Positions 26,900-36,026 are shown, numbered from the stretch's first letter. The stretch: 64,000 bases of DNA from Planctomycetaceae bacterium (GCA_011525785.1 WYBT01000042.1:1-64000); one strand, 5' to 3'. A program made the numbers and translations. Notes: generated by a model from the letters alone, not told the origin.

Positions 26900-26970
26900 G
26901 CTGATTTCTCCTGGGACCTCCGCGCTCCGCGAAGGTCTCAGGAGGTAGTAGCGACCCAACCAACAGCTCA
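26897..26970 (+). repeat. Structured 3'-end repeat element, copy A
   Basis: An outer stem is made by TGAGCTG (26897-26903, including the protease stop codon) and CAGCTCA (26964-26970). Inside is a long hairpin: 26910-26924 pairs with 26928-26942 (13 Watson-Crick pairs, one G-T, one mismatch, loop CTC). The single-stranded tail contains GTAGCGACCCAACCAACA. Over 24 bases this core matches copy C (59278-59301, minus strand) at 22 positions, and the layout matches copy B. It lies between convergent genes and may also end transcription. Confidence 0.75.
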
Positions 26971-27007
26971 GCGCAGCCGAATGCCGCGGGGCGCGCAGAC
27001 GCGCTCG

Positions 27008-27646
27008 CTACTGAACCGCTGAAAACAGCTCGCGTGGGAGCTTCTGCTCGACCACGCGCGCGAGCAGGCGCTGCCAGCGCTTGGCCACCGCCTCGCGGCC
27101 CATCTGCAGGCGCTCGGCCACCTCGGCCTGCGAGAGCCCCTCGAGCCCGTGGTGCACGAGCAACATGCGGTCGTCTTCGTCGAGCGTCTGCACCCACTTG
27201 GCGAACAGTTGCAGCGACTCCTCGCGCGCCACGCGGCGCGTGATGGCCGTGGCGCTGTCGGGCACATCGGCGAGCTCCAGCGCGCGCGAGTCCGCGGCGT
27301 CGCGCGAGCGCGCTTTGAAGGTCGGGCTCTCGAGCTTGCGAAAGGCCTCGAGCAGCACGTTCTTGGCGACGCGAAACACCCAGTAGCGGAACGTGACCGT
27401 CTGGGGGTCGAAGCTGTCGAAGATCTTCCAGGCGCGGCACCACACCTCCTGGACCACGTCGCTGGGATCGACCCACTGGCGCAGATCGGGGCGGATGCGG
27501 ATCTCGGCCCAGGTGTAGAGCGACGGCGCGATGCGTTCGTACAACTCGCCGAAGCGCTCGGACTCGCCTGCGTGGGCGCGCGCGGCGAGTTCCTGGGTCT
27601 CGACGCGCTCGTCGTCGCGCTCGGGATCGGGCTTCGCAACGCTCAC
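27008..27646 (-). CDS. ECF-type RNA polymerase sigma factor
   Basis: 212 residues, ATG at 27646 (MSVAKPDPERDDERVETQELAARAHAGESERFGELYERIAPSLY). Region 2: DLRQWVDPSDVVQEVWCRAWKIF followed by TFRYWVFRVAKNVLLEAFRKL. Region 4: LDEDDRMLLVHHGLEGLSQAEVAERLQMGREAVAKRWQRLLARV, the helix-turn-helix for the -35 element. It is divergent from the Ser/Thr kinase-WD40 gene, with 129 bases between starts. That arrangement is frequent in planctomycetes, where kinase-linked ECF factors are thought to be controlled by phosphorylation rather than by an anti-sigma protein. None is encoded next to it. Confidence 0.9.
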   Translation of the reverse strand: MSVAKPDPERDDERVETQELAARAHAGESERFGELYERIAPSLYTWAEIRIRPDLRQWVDPSDVVQEVWCRAWKIFDSFDPQTVTFRYWVFRVAKNVLLEAFRKLESPTFKARSRDAADSRALELADVPDSATAITRRVAREESLQLFAKWVQTLDEDDRMLLVHHGLEGLSQAEVAERLQMGREAVAKRWQRLLARVVEQKLPRELFSAVQ

Positions 27647-27775
27647 TTCCCGATGCTACCAAAGGCCCGCCGCCGCACTCGGGCGCGCGCCGGCCGCCGC
27701 AGCGCAGGGCGAGAGAAGCGCGTTGAGAGCACGGCGCCGCGGGATCCCGGGGGGCGGCTCAAATACAATCTCGGC

Positions 27776-30700
27776 ATGCCCCCGCCTGGCGATGACGAGC
27801 GCGAGCACGCCGCGGAGCTGTTCGATTTCCTCGACGAGTTCGCGCGCGACGCCGAGCGCGGCCGGGTCCGTCGCTTGGGCGAGTACCTGGCGCGCTATCC
27901 GGGCCATGAAGAGGCCATCGCACGCGAGTACTTGCGACTGCAAGCGGGCGAGGCGCAGCGCGAAGCCGCGCAATCGCCCGTCGAGAGCGCAGCAGCGCCG
28001 AACGGAGAGCGCCGCATCGGTCCCTATCGACTGGTGCGCGAGCTCGGCGCCGGCGGCCAGGGCGCGGTGTGGCTGTGCGAGGACACGCGCATCGCGCGCG
28101 ATGTGGCGCTGAAGTTCATGCCCTCGAGCGTCGCGCTGCTCTCCGCGGATCGGCGCCGCCGCATGCAGCGCGAAGCGGAGGTCGTCTCGCGCCTGCAGCA
28201 TCCGTCCATCTGCCCGGTGTACGAAGCGCAGATCGATCACGATCCGCCGTACATCGCGATGCGGCTGGTCGAGGGCGAGACCCTGGCGAGCGCCATCGCG
28301 CGCGCGCGCAGCGGCGAGCGCTCGGGCCCGCTGCCGCTGCCGCCGCGCAACGGCGTCGAGCTGCGGCGCGTGCTGCTGTTCGTCGAACGCGCCGCCCGCG
28401 CGCTGCACGCAGCCCACGAAGCGGGCGTGATCCACCGCGACATCAAGCCCGGCAACGTCATGGTCGACCGCGCCGGCGAACCGGTGCTGCTCGACTTCGG
28501 CCAGGCGCGCGACGAACACGCCGAGCTCGACCAGCGCACGCTCAGCGGCGAGGTGTTCGGCACGCCGATGTACATGTCGCCCGAGCAGGTCGCGGGCTCG
28601 GCCAGCGCCATCGATCGCCGCACGGACGTGTGGTCGCTCGGCGCGTCGCTGTTCGAAGCGTTGACGCTCGCGCGCCCGTTCATCGGCGACAGCGTTCCAG
28701 CGGTGCTGATGGCGATCCAGAGCGAGCCGCTCCCGCCCGTGCGCCGCATGAACGCGGCCATCGAAGAGGACCTGGCGGTGGTGCTCGAGACGGCGCTCGA
28801 GAAGGACCTCGCGCGCCGCTACTCGACCGCGCTCGAGTTCGCCGAGGACCTGCGGCGCGTGCGCGAGTACGAGCCGATCCGCGCGCGCAGCGCGGGCCCG
28901 CTGCTGCGGCTGCGGCGCTGGGCGCAGCGTCAACCGGCGCTCGCCGCGAGTTCGGCGCTGATCCTCGGTTCGCTGGTCACGGGCCTGTTGTGGACGCTGC
29001 ACCTGCTCGGACGCGAGAAAACGGCGCTCCAGCAGACCGCCAACGCGCTCAGCCGCGAGCAAGCGGCCAAGGACGAGGCGCTCGACGCGCTCGACCACGC
29101 GCTGGCGCGCCAGATCGTCACCCGCTCGCTCGAGGTGCTCGACGAAGACCCGGCGCTGGCGCTCGCGCTGGGCGTGTTCGCCGATGCGATCACGCCCGGG
29201 CTCTATCCCACGCGCGCGGCGCTGCTTCCGGCGCTCGACGCCTGCCGCCTCGCGCAACAGCTCGACGGCGGCTTCAACGCACGCATGATGCTCGGGACCG
29301 AGCTGTTCGACGACTCCCAGCGCGTCGCCGTCGGCCTCGACGACTGCAGCCTGCAGACCTGGGACCTGCGCAGCGGGGCCGAACTCGCGTTCACGGAGCA
29401 CCCCCACTGGCCGCTCGCGGCGCTGCGCGTGCACCCCAGCGGCGCGTGGATCGCCACCGCTGGCGAAGACGGCGTCGTGCGCCGCTTCGAAGCGAGCTAC
29501 GCCGCGCTCGAGGAGCAGTTCGACGTGCTGCGCGAGCCGGCGGCGGCGCTCGCGCTCGACGCCAGCGGCGAGCAACTGGCGGTGCTGGGCGCGTTCGGCG
29601 AGCTCGCGCTGATCGATCCGCTCAGCGGCGCCGCGCGCTGGCGCATCCACCTCGCGCGCGCGGACCTGACGCGCCTGAGCTTCAGCGAAGACGGCCGCTG
29701 GCTGGCGCTGAGCGCGGGGCGCACCGTGCGCTCGCCGAGCAGCGCCAGCGCGCTGATCTTCGACGCGCTGGACGGTCGCGGACTCGGCGAGCTGCGCGGC
29801 GCGAGCACGCTCAGCGACTTCGACATCGCGAGCGACGGGCGGCTCGCGCTGACCGCCTCGAACGACGGTCGCGTGCAGCTCTACACGCTCCCTGAATGCA
29901 CGCCGCTCGGCGCGCCGTTCGAACACGCGAGACCCGCCAGCGCCGCGCGCTTCTCGCGCGACGGACGCACGCTGCTGGTGGGGCTCGACGACGGCGAGCG
30001 CTCGCGCGTGGTGCTGTGGGACATCGCTGAGCGCCGCGCGCGCGAACTCGCCGGCGCGCACGGCGACCGCATCGTCTCGATCGACGTGTGCGCCGACGGA
30101 CAACGCTTCGCATCCACGTCGCGCGACACGCACGTTCGCACCTGGACCGCTGCGGGAGAGCCGCTCGACAGCTTCAACGCCTTGCTGCAGCCGCAGGAGA
30201 CGCGCTGGACGCGCGACGGGCAACGCCTGGTCACGCTCGGCGTCGCGCACTACCTGCAGGTCTGGTGGGGCGAGAGTCCGCCGGACGTGTACAGCCTCGT
30301 GGGAACGCGCGGCGCCGTTCGTTCGGTGGCCTTCGATTCCACGGGGCGGCGCGCACTGAGCTGCGGCGACGATGGCGTGGCGCGGCTGTGGCACACGCCG
30401 CGCGCGGGCGATCCGCGCGGCGAGCACGCGCCGGGAGCACTCCTCGCGACGCTTGCGGAGCCCGACGGCGCGATCACGCGCGCTTTGTTCGGACCCCACG
30501 ACCTGCTCCTCACCGCCGGCGACAACGGGCGCCTGACGTGGTGGGTGCACGACGAGCTGCGCGCCAGGTTCGGGATCGCGAGCGCGATTGAGCGCGGCCA
30601 CACCGAACAGCTCGACTCCGCCGCGGTGTCGATCGCCATGGCGGGCGGCCGTCACCACGGCGAGAGAACGGTCACAGCAGTGGTCACGCACCTGGGAAGC

Positions 30701-31495
30701 GTGCGCGTCTTCTTCTTCGGAACGTGCATGGGATCGCTGTCCGCGACGTTCGACGACGACGCACGCTGCTGTGCGCTCGACCCTTCAGGCCGCTACCTCG
30801 CGATCGCGCGCAACGACGCGAAGCTGCGCGTGTGGGATCTGCACGACGAACGCCTCGCGCGCGAACACAGCTGGCCGGCGCCGCGGGCCGCGGGCGCGAT
30901 CGCACTCGACATCCGGCCCGACGGCGCGCAGCTGGTGGCGGCCTGCGCCGACTCGCGCGTGCGCTTCTTCGAACTGCTCGGCGCGCGCCAGCCCGGGCTC
31001 GATTTCTCGGCCTTTCCGCTGCGCGACGTCGCCTACAACGCCGACGCGACGCGCCTGCTCGCGACGGGCCCCAACGGGCGCGCGGCGATGCGCTTGATCG
31101 ACCTCGGCCGCCGGCAGAGCGACAAGAGCGTGCGCCACGAGGCCTACCACGCTGGCAACATCACCAGCGGCTCGTTCGACAGCACGGGACGCTACGTGCT
31201 CACGACCAGCGAAGACGGCTCGGCGCTCGTGCGCGACGCCGAGCAGGGCGAGCGCATCACCAAGTTCGATCGCCACGGCGCTGCGGTGCTGTGCGGCGCC
31301 TTCAGCCGCGACGACGGGGAGCTGCGCGTCATCAGCGGCGCGGCCAACGGCGTGATCCGCGTCTGGCCGGTCGATCCCGCGCCGGCCGCGCGCGCGCGTC
31401 AGCCGCGCCAGATTCGCGACTGGGAGCACGCGCGCGAAGAGCGCCTGGCTGCGCCTTTGCCGTATCGCCGCGACCTCGCGCAGCCCGCGCGCTGA
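27776..31495 (+). CDS. Transmembrane Ser/Thr protein kinase with C-terminal WD40 propeller
   Basis: 1239 residues, ATG at 27776. Residues ~12-55 are a short helical N-terminal region. The kinase domain runs ~81-365: glycine loop GAGGQG (91-96), Lys113 (VALKF), HRDIKPGN (from 220), DFG (240-242) and SPE (268-270). A transmembrane helix lies at ~388-411. After a coiled-coil-like linker, the C-terminal ~750 residues contain many WD40 blades (for example LRVHPSGAWIATAGEDGVVRRFE and SRDTHVRTWTAAGEPL), probably two propellers, placed outside the cytoplasm. The kinase likely phosphorylates regulators when the propeller senses a ligand. The divergent ECF sigma gene is a natural partner. All catalytic residues are present. 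Confidence 0.92.
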   Translation: MPPPGDDEREHAAELFDFLDEFARDAERGRVRRLGEYLARYPGHEEAIAREYLRLQAGEAQREAAQSPVESAAAPNGERRIGPYRLVRELGAGGQGAVWLCEDTRIARDVALKFMPSSVALLSADRRRRMQREAEVVSRLQHPSICPVYEAQIDHDPPYIAMRLVEGETLASAIARARSGERSGPLPLPPRNGVELRRVLLFVERAARALHAAHEAGVIHRDIKPGNVMVDRAGEPVLLDFGQARDEHAELDQRTLSGEVFGTPMYMSPEQVAGSASAIDRRTDVWSLGASLFEALTLARPFIGDSVPAVLMAIQSEPLPPVRRMNAAIEEDLAVVLETALEKDLARRYSTALEFAEDLRRVREYEPIRARSAGPLLRLRRWAQRQPALAASSALILGSLVTGLLWTLHLLGREKTALQQTANALSREQAAKDEALDALDHALARQIVTRSLEVLDEDPALALALGVFADAITPGLYPTRAALLPALDACRLAQQLDGGFNARMMLGTELFDDSQRVAVGLDDCSLQTWDLRSGAELAFTEHPHWPLAALRVHPSGAWIATAGEDGVVRRFEASYAALEEQFDVLREPAAALALDASGEQLAVLGAFGELALIDPLSGAARWRIHLARADLTRLSFSEDGRWLALSAGRTVRSPSSASALIFDALDGRGLGELRGASTLSDFDIASDGRLALTASNDGRVQLYTLPECTPLGAPFEHARPASAARFSRDGRTLLVGLDDGERSRVVLWDIAERRARELAGAHGDRIVSIDVCADGQRFASTSRDTHVRTWTAAGEPLDSFNALLQPQETRWTRDGQRLVTLGVAHYLQVWWGESPPDVYSLVGTRGAVRSVAFDSTGRRALSCGDDGVARLWHTPRAGDPRGEHAPGALLATLAEPDGAITRALFGPHDLLLTAGDNGRLTWWVHDELRARFGIASAIERGHTEQLDSAAVSIAMAGGRHHGERTVTAVVTHLGSVRVFFFGTCMGSLSATFDDDARCCALDPSGRYLAIARNDAKLRVWDLHDERLAREHSWPAPRAAGAIALDIRPDGAQLVAACADSRVRFFELLGARQPGLDFSAFPLRDVAYNADATRLLATGPNGRAAMRLIDLGRRQSDKSVRHEAYHAGNITSGSFDSTGRYVLTTSEDGSALVRDAEQGERITKFDRHGAAVLCGAFSRDDGELRVISGAANGVIRVWPVDPAPAARARQPRQIRDWEHAREERLAAPLPYRRDLAQPAR

Positions 31496-31544
31496 GTCGC
31501 ACTCGCGAGCACTGTCGCGCTCCGCCGCAGACCGACGTCGCCGC

Positions 31545-32786
31545 TCAGCCGCCGTCGCGCGCGGCGAGCAGCAGCGCTTCGAGCCGCTCGCCCTCGCTGC
31601 GTGTGGAGTGCCGCTCGGCCACCGCGCGCTTGCCGTGCGCCGCCATGCGGGCCAATTGCTCCGCGGGCGCCTCGAGCGCGGCCTGGAGCGCGTCGGCGAG
31701 CAGGTCTGCGCGGCCCGCGGTGACCAGCCAGCCGCTCACGCCGTCTTCGACCAGCTCGGGCACGCCCGCGATGCGCGTGGCGATCACCGGCCGCCCCACT
31801 GCGAGCGCCTCCATGAACACCATCGGCAAGCCCTCGGCGAAGCTCGCAAGCACCAGCGCTCGCGCACTGCGGATGCGGGCGCGGATCTGCGCTTCGTCGA
31901 TCCAGCCGGTGATCTCGATCTGCTGCCCCAGTCCCTGGGCCGCGATCTCGCGCTCGAGTTCTTGACGCAACTCGCCGTCGCCGGCGAACACCACGCGCGG
32001 ACTCAGCCCGCGCTGGCGCAACAGGACCAGCGCGTCGACCAATAGGAAGTGGCCCTTCTGCGCCGAGAGGCGCCCGACGCACACGAAGCCCTCGCCCACG
32101 TGCTCGGGCGGCGCAACTCCGAGGAAGTCCTCGCCCACCGTGCAGCGCACGACGTGCAGCTTGCTCCAGTCCTGCGGCCGCGCCCAGCGCGTGAGCTGCG
32201 CCTGCGCGAAGTGGCTGATGCCGACCACGAACTGCGCGCCGGCGATCTTGCGCGGCAGCGCCAGCGCCTGCGCAGCGTCGAACTCGTCGGGGCCGTGGGC
32301 GGTGAAGCTGTAGCGCGGGCCGCCGAGCGTGCGCACGAGCAGCGCCACGGCCGCGGGATTGGTGCCGAAGTGCACGTGCACGTGCTCGACTTCGAGGCGC
32401 GCGAAGTGCTCGCGCAAGACCAGCGCTTCGAAGAAGTAGGCCGCGTGCCGCAGGAGGCCGCGATCGCTGTGGAACGCGAGGTCCACGGCCAGCGCAACGG
32501 TGCGCAGTGCGGCGAGCGGCGCCCGCGCGAGTCCCGCTAGCGCCATCGCCAGCAGCTTGCCGCGCGGCTGGTCGAGCACGTGGAAGGTGCGCGCGAGCTC
32601 GGCGCGGTCGGCCGGGTCGACCGGCGCAGCCTCGGCGCGCCGGATGGCGACGCGCTCGACGCGGTGGCCGCGCCGCTCGAGCTCGAGCAACTCGCGCCGG
32701 ATGAAGGTGTGGCTCACCGCCGGGTAGCGATTGGTGAGATAGGCCAGTCGCAAGGGCTCGTGCCGGGCGCTCGGTGCGGGAACCAT
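31545..32786 (-). CDS. GT4-family glycosyltransferase
   Basis: 413 residues, start at 32786 (MVPAPSARHEPLRLAYLTNRYPAVSHTFIRREL). The C-terminal half has the GT4 donor site: GFVCVGRLSAQKGHFLLVDAL, then ASFAEGLPMVFMEALAVGRPVIATRIAGVPELV with the E(x7)E-like signature. The acceptor half contains HVHVHFGTNPAAVALL and YSFTAHGPDEFD. It is a paralogue of the transferase at 60674-61900, sharing the order and wording of these blocks. It should add a sugar to a lipid-linked or surface glycan on the cytoplasmic side. It is divergent from the GT87-like gene at 32880 (93 bases between starts). Confidence 0.88.
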   Translation of the reverse strand: MVPAPSARHEPLRLAYLTNRYPAVSHTFIRRELLELERRGHRVERVAIRRAEAAPVDPADRAELARTFHVLDQPRGKLLAMALAGLARAPLAALRTVALAVDLAFHSDRGLLRHAAYFFEALVLREHFARLEVEHVHVHFGTNPAAVALLVRTLGGPRYSFTAHGPDEFDAAQALALPRKIAGAQFVVGISHFAQAQLTRWARPQDWSKLHVVRCTVGEDFLGVAPPEHVGEGFVCVGRLSAQKGHFLLVDALVLLRQRGLSPRVVFAGDGELRQELEREIAAQGLGQQIEITGWIDEAQIRARIRSARALVLASFAEGLPMVFMEALAVGRPVIATRIAGVPELVEDGVSGWLVTAGRADLLADALQAALEAPAEQLARMAAHGKRAVAERHSTRSEGERLEALLLAARDGG

Positions 32787-32879
32787 CGAGGGCGCGGAGT
32801 GTACGCACGGGCCCGCGCCGCGCCGCGCGCGTGCAGCGCCTCACGTCCCTCGCCGTTGTAGGCTTGGCGCGACTCGCGC

Positions 32880-34073
32880 ATGCAGCCCCAGTCCGCCGCC
32901 GCCCCCCGCCCGCCGCTGTGGTCCTTGGCCGTGCTGGCCGCCGCCGTGCTCGCGCTCGCCGCCTTCGGCGTGCTCGGAGTCGGGCGCGCAGGCGGCCTCT
33001 CGGCGAGCAACTTCGACATGCGCTACCTGCACCTCGCGGGGCAGATGTGGAGCGCCGGCCAGTCGCCCTACGACGGCGCGGCCTTCACGCGGCTGGCGGT
33101 CGAGCGCTTCGGGCTCGAGGCCGGCGCCTTCGCCTACCCGCCGCAGAGTGCGCCGCTGGCCCTGGCCCTGGGCGCGTTGGACTTTCGAGCGGCTCAGTGG
33201 CTGATGACGGTCTTGAACCTCGCCGCGCTGGCGGCGCTGACGCAGCTCGCGCTGAAGCTCGCCCCCGCGCTCGCCCCGCCCTCGCGAGCGCACTCCGCAG
33301 CGCGCGCGGTGGCCTTCGCCATCCTGATCGGCAATCCGTTCGCCTCGCACGTGGTCTGGATGGGCCAGACCTCGCTGCTCGCCGCCGCCGCCGCGCTGGG
33401 TGCGTGGCGCTGCCTGCGAACGGGCCGCGAAGCCTGGGCGGGCGTTCTGCTGGGCCTGGCGACGATCAAGCCGCAGCTCGCGAGCCTGGTGGTGCTGTGG
33501 TTCCTGCTCGAGCGCCGCTGGCTGGCGCTGGCGCTCGGAGCCGCGACGGCGGCGAGCTGCGCGCTGTGGCCGATGCTGAGCACCGGTTTCGAAGCCACTT
33601 GGCTGGGCTGGCGCGAGGCGCTCGAGCGCTACCAGCGCGACAGCGTGGCCGCCACCGGCTTCCGCCACGTGTTCGGGCTGCGCAGCACGCTGCACGGCCT
33701 GGGCCTCGACACGAGCCTGTTCGCCTGGTTCGCCCCGCTCGCCGTGATCGCGCTCCACCGCCTGCGCGCGCGCCTCGCCCCCGACGATCCCGCGCCGCTG
33801 TTGTTCGCGATCGGCGCGCTCGCGCTGTACGCGCACGACTACGACCTGGCGGCCAGCGTGGTGCTCTGCGCGCCCTTGTCCGAGCGCGCGCTCGGCCGAG
33901 TCCCGCTGCAACTAGTCCTGCTCGGGCTCGCGGCCGTGCTGTTCTTCCCCCAGCGCATCTGGCAGCGCTTCGAGCTGGGCGAGCTAGCCCGCACGCGCGA
34001 AGTGGCGCTGCTCGCGCTCGCCGGACTGCACCTCGCGCTGGCGGCGCGCGCGCGAGCGGGCGCGACCCGCTGA
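32880..34073 (+). CDS. GT87/DUF2029-type multispanning glycosyltransferase
   Basis: 397 residues, ATG at 32880. There are about ten hydrophobic segments. Family features are an early acidic loop in NFDMRYLHLAGQMWSAGQSPYD, FAYPPQSAPLALALGAL, VVWMGQTSLLAAAAALGAW and GVLLGLATIKPQ. Such enzymes use polyprenyl-phosphate sugars outside the membrane (mannosyltransferases of this type are known). The neighbouring GT4 gene is divergent, and lepB follows on the same strand after 171 bases. The sugar and acceptor cannot be told. The final ~20 residues are Ala/Arg-rich. Confidence 0.82.
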   Translation: MQPQSAAAPRPPLWSLAVLAAAVLALAAFGVLGVGRAGGLSASNFDMRYLHLAGQMWSAGQSPYDGAAFTRLAVERFGLEAGAFAYPPQSAPLALALGALDFRAAQWLMTVLNLAALAALTQLALKLAPALAPPSRAHSAARAVAFAILIGNPFASHVVWMGQTSLLAAAAALGAWRCLRTGREAWAGVLLGLATIKPQLASLVVLWFLLERRWLALALGAATAASCALWPMLSTGFEATWLGWREALERYQRDSVAATGFRHVFGLRSTLHGLGLDTSLFAWFAPLAVIALHRLRARLAPDDPAPLLFAIGALALYAHDYDLAASVVLCAPLSERALGRVPLQLVLLGLAAVLFFPQRIWQRFELGELARTREVALLALAGLHLALAARARAGATR

Positions 34074-34244
34074 GGAGCCCCGAACGGCGGTCGACGACGG
34101 TCGGCGGCCGCGCGCTCAACTTGACGCGCTGGCGCGCGCGCGGATGATGCTGCGCTCGCCCATGCCCAGCCCGCGCCGCACTCGCAGTTCTTCCCCGCCG
34201 GCAGCGCTGCGCGCGCCCCGTCCGAGCCACGTGCGGGTGGACGC

Positions 34245-35672
34245 TTGAGCGCCGCCTCGCAGTCGGCCCGCCCGCGCCAGCACTGGCGCGAGAACATCGA
34301 GGCCTTCACGGTCGCGATCGTGATGGCGGTGATGCTCAAGTACTTCGCCGTCGAGGCCTACCAGATCCCCACCGGATCGATGCAGCCCACGCTGATGGGC
34401 CAGGACTTCGGGCCCGAAGGCGCGATCAAGGACCGCATCCTGGTCGACAAGCTCAGCTTCCACATGCGCGATCCGCAGCGCTGGGAAGTGGTGATCTTCA
34501 AGTACCCGCTCAACCGCGCGCAGAACTTCGTCAAGCGCCTGGTCGGCATGCCCGGCGAGCAGTTGCGCATCCAGCACGGCGACGTGTGGACGCGCGCCAG
34601 CGACTCGGAGAACTGGCGCATCCCGCGCCGGCCCGCGAACGTCCAGCGCACGCATTGGAAGGCGATCGACGTCGGCGCGCCGGCGGGCGGAGCGAGTTGG
34701 AAGAGCGAGCCGGGCAGCACGGCCACGATCACCGGGCGCGATGTTTCGGCCAGCGCTCCGGCGCGCGTCGGATTCAGCGCCCACGGGTCGGGCTCGATCC
34801 TCGACACCTACACGCACGGCTATCCGGCCGGCATGCGCGCCAAACTGCAGACGCTGCCGCAGCACCGCGCGTCCAACCGCCACCCGGTCGGCGACCTGCG
34901 CGTGAGCGGCAAGCTGACCTGCGCAGGCGACGACGCTGTGGCCATCGTCCTGCGCGAGGGCAAGCGCTCGTACCGCTTCGAGCTGGGCGGCGGCAAGGCG
35001 CGCATCGCGATCGAGTGGGCGCCGAACGAGGGCTTCGAGCCGCGCCAGATCGAAGCTCCGCTCACGCTCGCGCGCGGCAGCGCGTTTGCGGTCGAGAACC
35101 TCGACGACGCACTGGCGCTGGAAGTCGACGGCGAGGTTGTGCTGAGCCTGCCGGGCGAGCCCGCGGCGGATCAGAGCTCGTCGGTGGCATTGTCCTTCGA
35201 ACGCGGCGCAGCCCGCTTCGAAGACCTCCAGGTCGAGCGCGACGTCTACTACACGCCGGGCGGCTGGAGCGACTCGTGGACCATCCCCGCGGGCCACTAC
35301 TTCATGCTCGGGGACAACACCCAGGACTCGAGCGACAGCCGCGAGTGGCGTCGCATCCAGATGAAGTGGAGCGGCTCCCCGGCCGGTGACGAGCCGATCG
35401 CCGGCAACCTGCGCGAGGGCCAGCCGGGGCGCTACAGCGCCGACACCAACCCGATCGTCGAGGGCTACGGGCCCCAGCAGCGCACCTACTTCCGCGACCT
35501 CTTCGGCGAACTGCACCACTTCGAGAACAACCAGCGGATCGAACTGCCGGGCGGCAGCGCGGTGTCCCCCAGCCCGCTCGTGCCGCGCCACCTGATCACC
35601 GGGCGGGCGGTAGCTGTTTTCTGGCCGCTGTCGTGGAAGTACTCGACCTACCGGCTGCAGTGGGTGCGCTGA
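34245..35672 (+). CDS. lepB: Signal peptidase I with a large internal insertion
   Basis: 475 residues from a TTG at 34245, with GGGTGGA just upstream; no ATG or GTG fits better before the first helix. A transmembrane helix at ~22-37 is followed by the catalytic Ser45 in IPTGSMQPTL and the general base Lys97 in FVKRLVGMPGEQL. Box E, GHYFMLGDNTQDSSDSR, is at ~350-366. Between box D and box E lie about 235 extra residues with a beta-sandwich look (DLRVSGKLTCAGDDAVAIVLREG), not present in the ~325-residue E. coli enzyme. It should cut signal peptides from exported proteins at the outer face of the inner membrane. The catalytic residues are intact, so it is probably active. Confidence 0.92.
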   Translation: MSAASQSARPRQHWRENIEAFTVAIVMAVMLKYFAVEAYQIPTGSMQPTLMGQDFGPEGAIKDRILVDKLSFHMRDPQRWEVVIFKYPLNRAQNFVKRLVGMPGEQLRIQHGDVWTRASDSENWRIPRRPANVQRTHWKAIDVGAPAGGASWKSEPGSTATITGRDVSASAPARVGFSAHGSGSILDTYTHGYPAGMRAKLQTLPQHRASNRHPVGDLRVSGKLTCAGDDAVAIVLREGKRSYRFELGGGKARIAIEWAPNEGFEPRQIEAPLTLARGSAFAVENLDDALALEVDGEVVLSLPGEPAADQSSSVALSFERGAARFEDLQVERDVYYTPGGWSDSWTIPAGHYFMLGDNTQDSSDSREWRRIQMKWSGSPAGDEPIAGNLREGQPGRYSADTNPIVEGYGPQQRTYFRDLFGELHHFENNQRIELPGGSAVSPSPLVPRHLITGRAVAVFWPLSWKYSTYRLQWVR

Positions 35673-35751
35673 CCAGAGCGCGTCTGGGCCGCGCCGCAGG
35701 CCCCTTTCCGCGGCTCCACGGGCGCCGAAAGCAGGCCGTGCCCAGCCCCGG

Positions 35752-35760
35752 TTGTCCACA
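35752..35760 (+). promoter_or_regulatory. DnaA-box-like site 1
   Basis: TTGTCCACA differs at one position from the consensus TTATCCACA and matches boxes common in high-GC bacteria. It begins 80 bases after the lepB stop. Confidence 0.4.
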
Positions 35761-35894
35761 GCGGTGAGCTTGCGCCCCGGCGCGGCCGCGCCGGCTCGCG
35801 AGCGGCTCCTGGGCGCGTCGAACGAGCGCTCCAGCCCCGCGAATGGGCCTCGTCGCGCGCGCGGGCGCCGATTGCCCGAGTGACTCCAAGTCTG

Positions 35895-35903
35895 TGTGGA
35901 TAG
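35895..35903 (-). promoter_or_regulatory. DnaA-box-like site 2
   Basis: On the minus strand this reads CTATCCACA, one mismatch from TTATCCACA. Its orientation is opposite to sites 1, 3 and 4. Confidence 0.4.
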
Positions 35904-36006
35904 GCAGTTTGCGCACGCGCCGATTCTGCACGGGGGGGCTGGCGAGCAGAATTCGGCCGAACGGGTCTTGACGCGCAGCTCACACGCCGTGGCAGGCCGA
36001 CCCGCC

Positions 36007-36026
36007 TATTCCACAAGTTATCCACA
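36007..36026 (+). promoter_or_regulatory. DnaA-box-like tandem pair (sites 3 and 4)
   Basis: TATTCCACA (two mismatches) at 36007-36015 is followed by TTATCCACA, an exact consensus match, at 36018-36026. Start-to-start spacing is 11 bases in the same orientation. Confidence 0.5.

Noticed and set aside
27656..30691. A 1011-codon open frame opposite the kinase-WD40 gene
   Set aside because: No family features; the plus strand encodes a complete kinase with all catalytic motifs.
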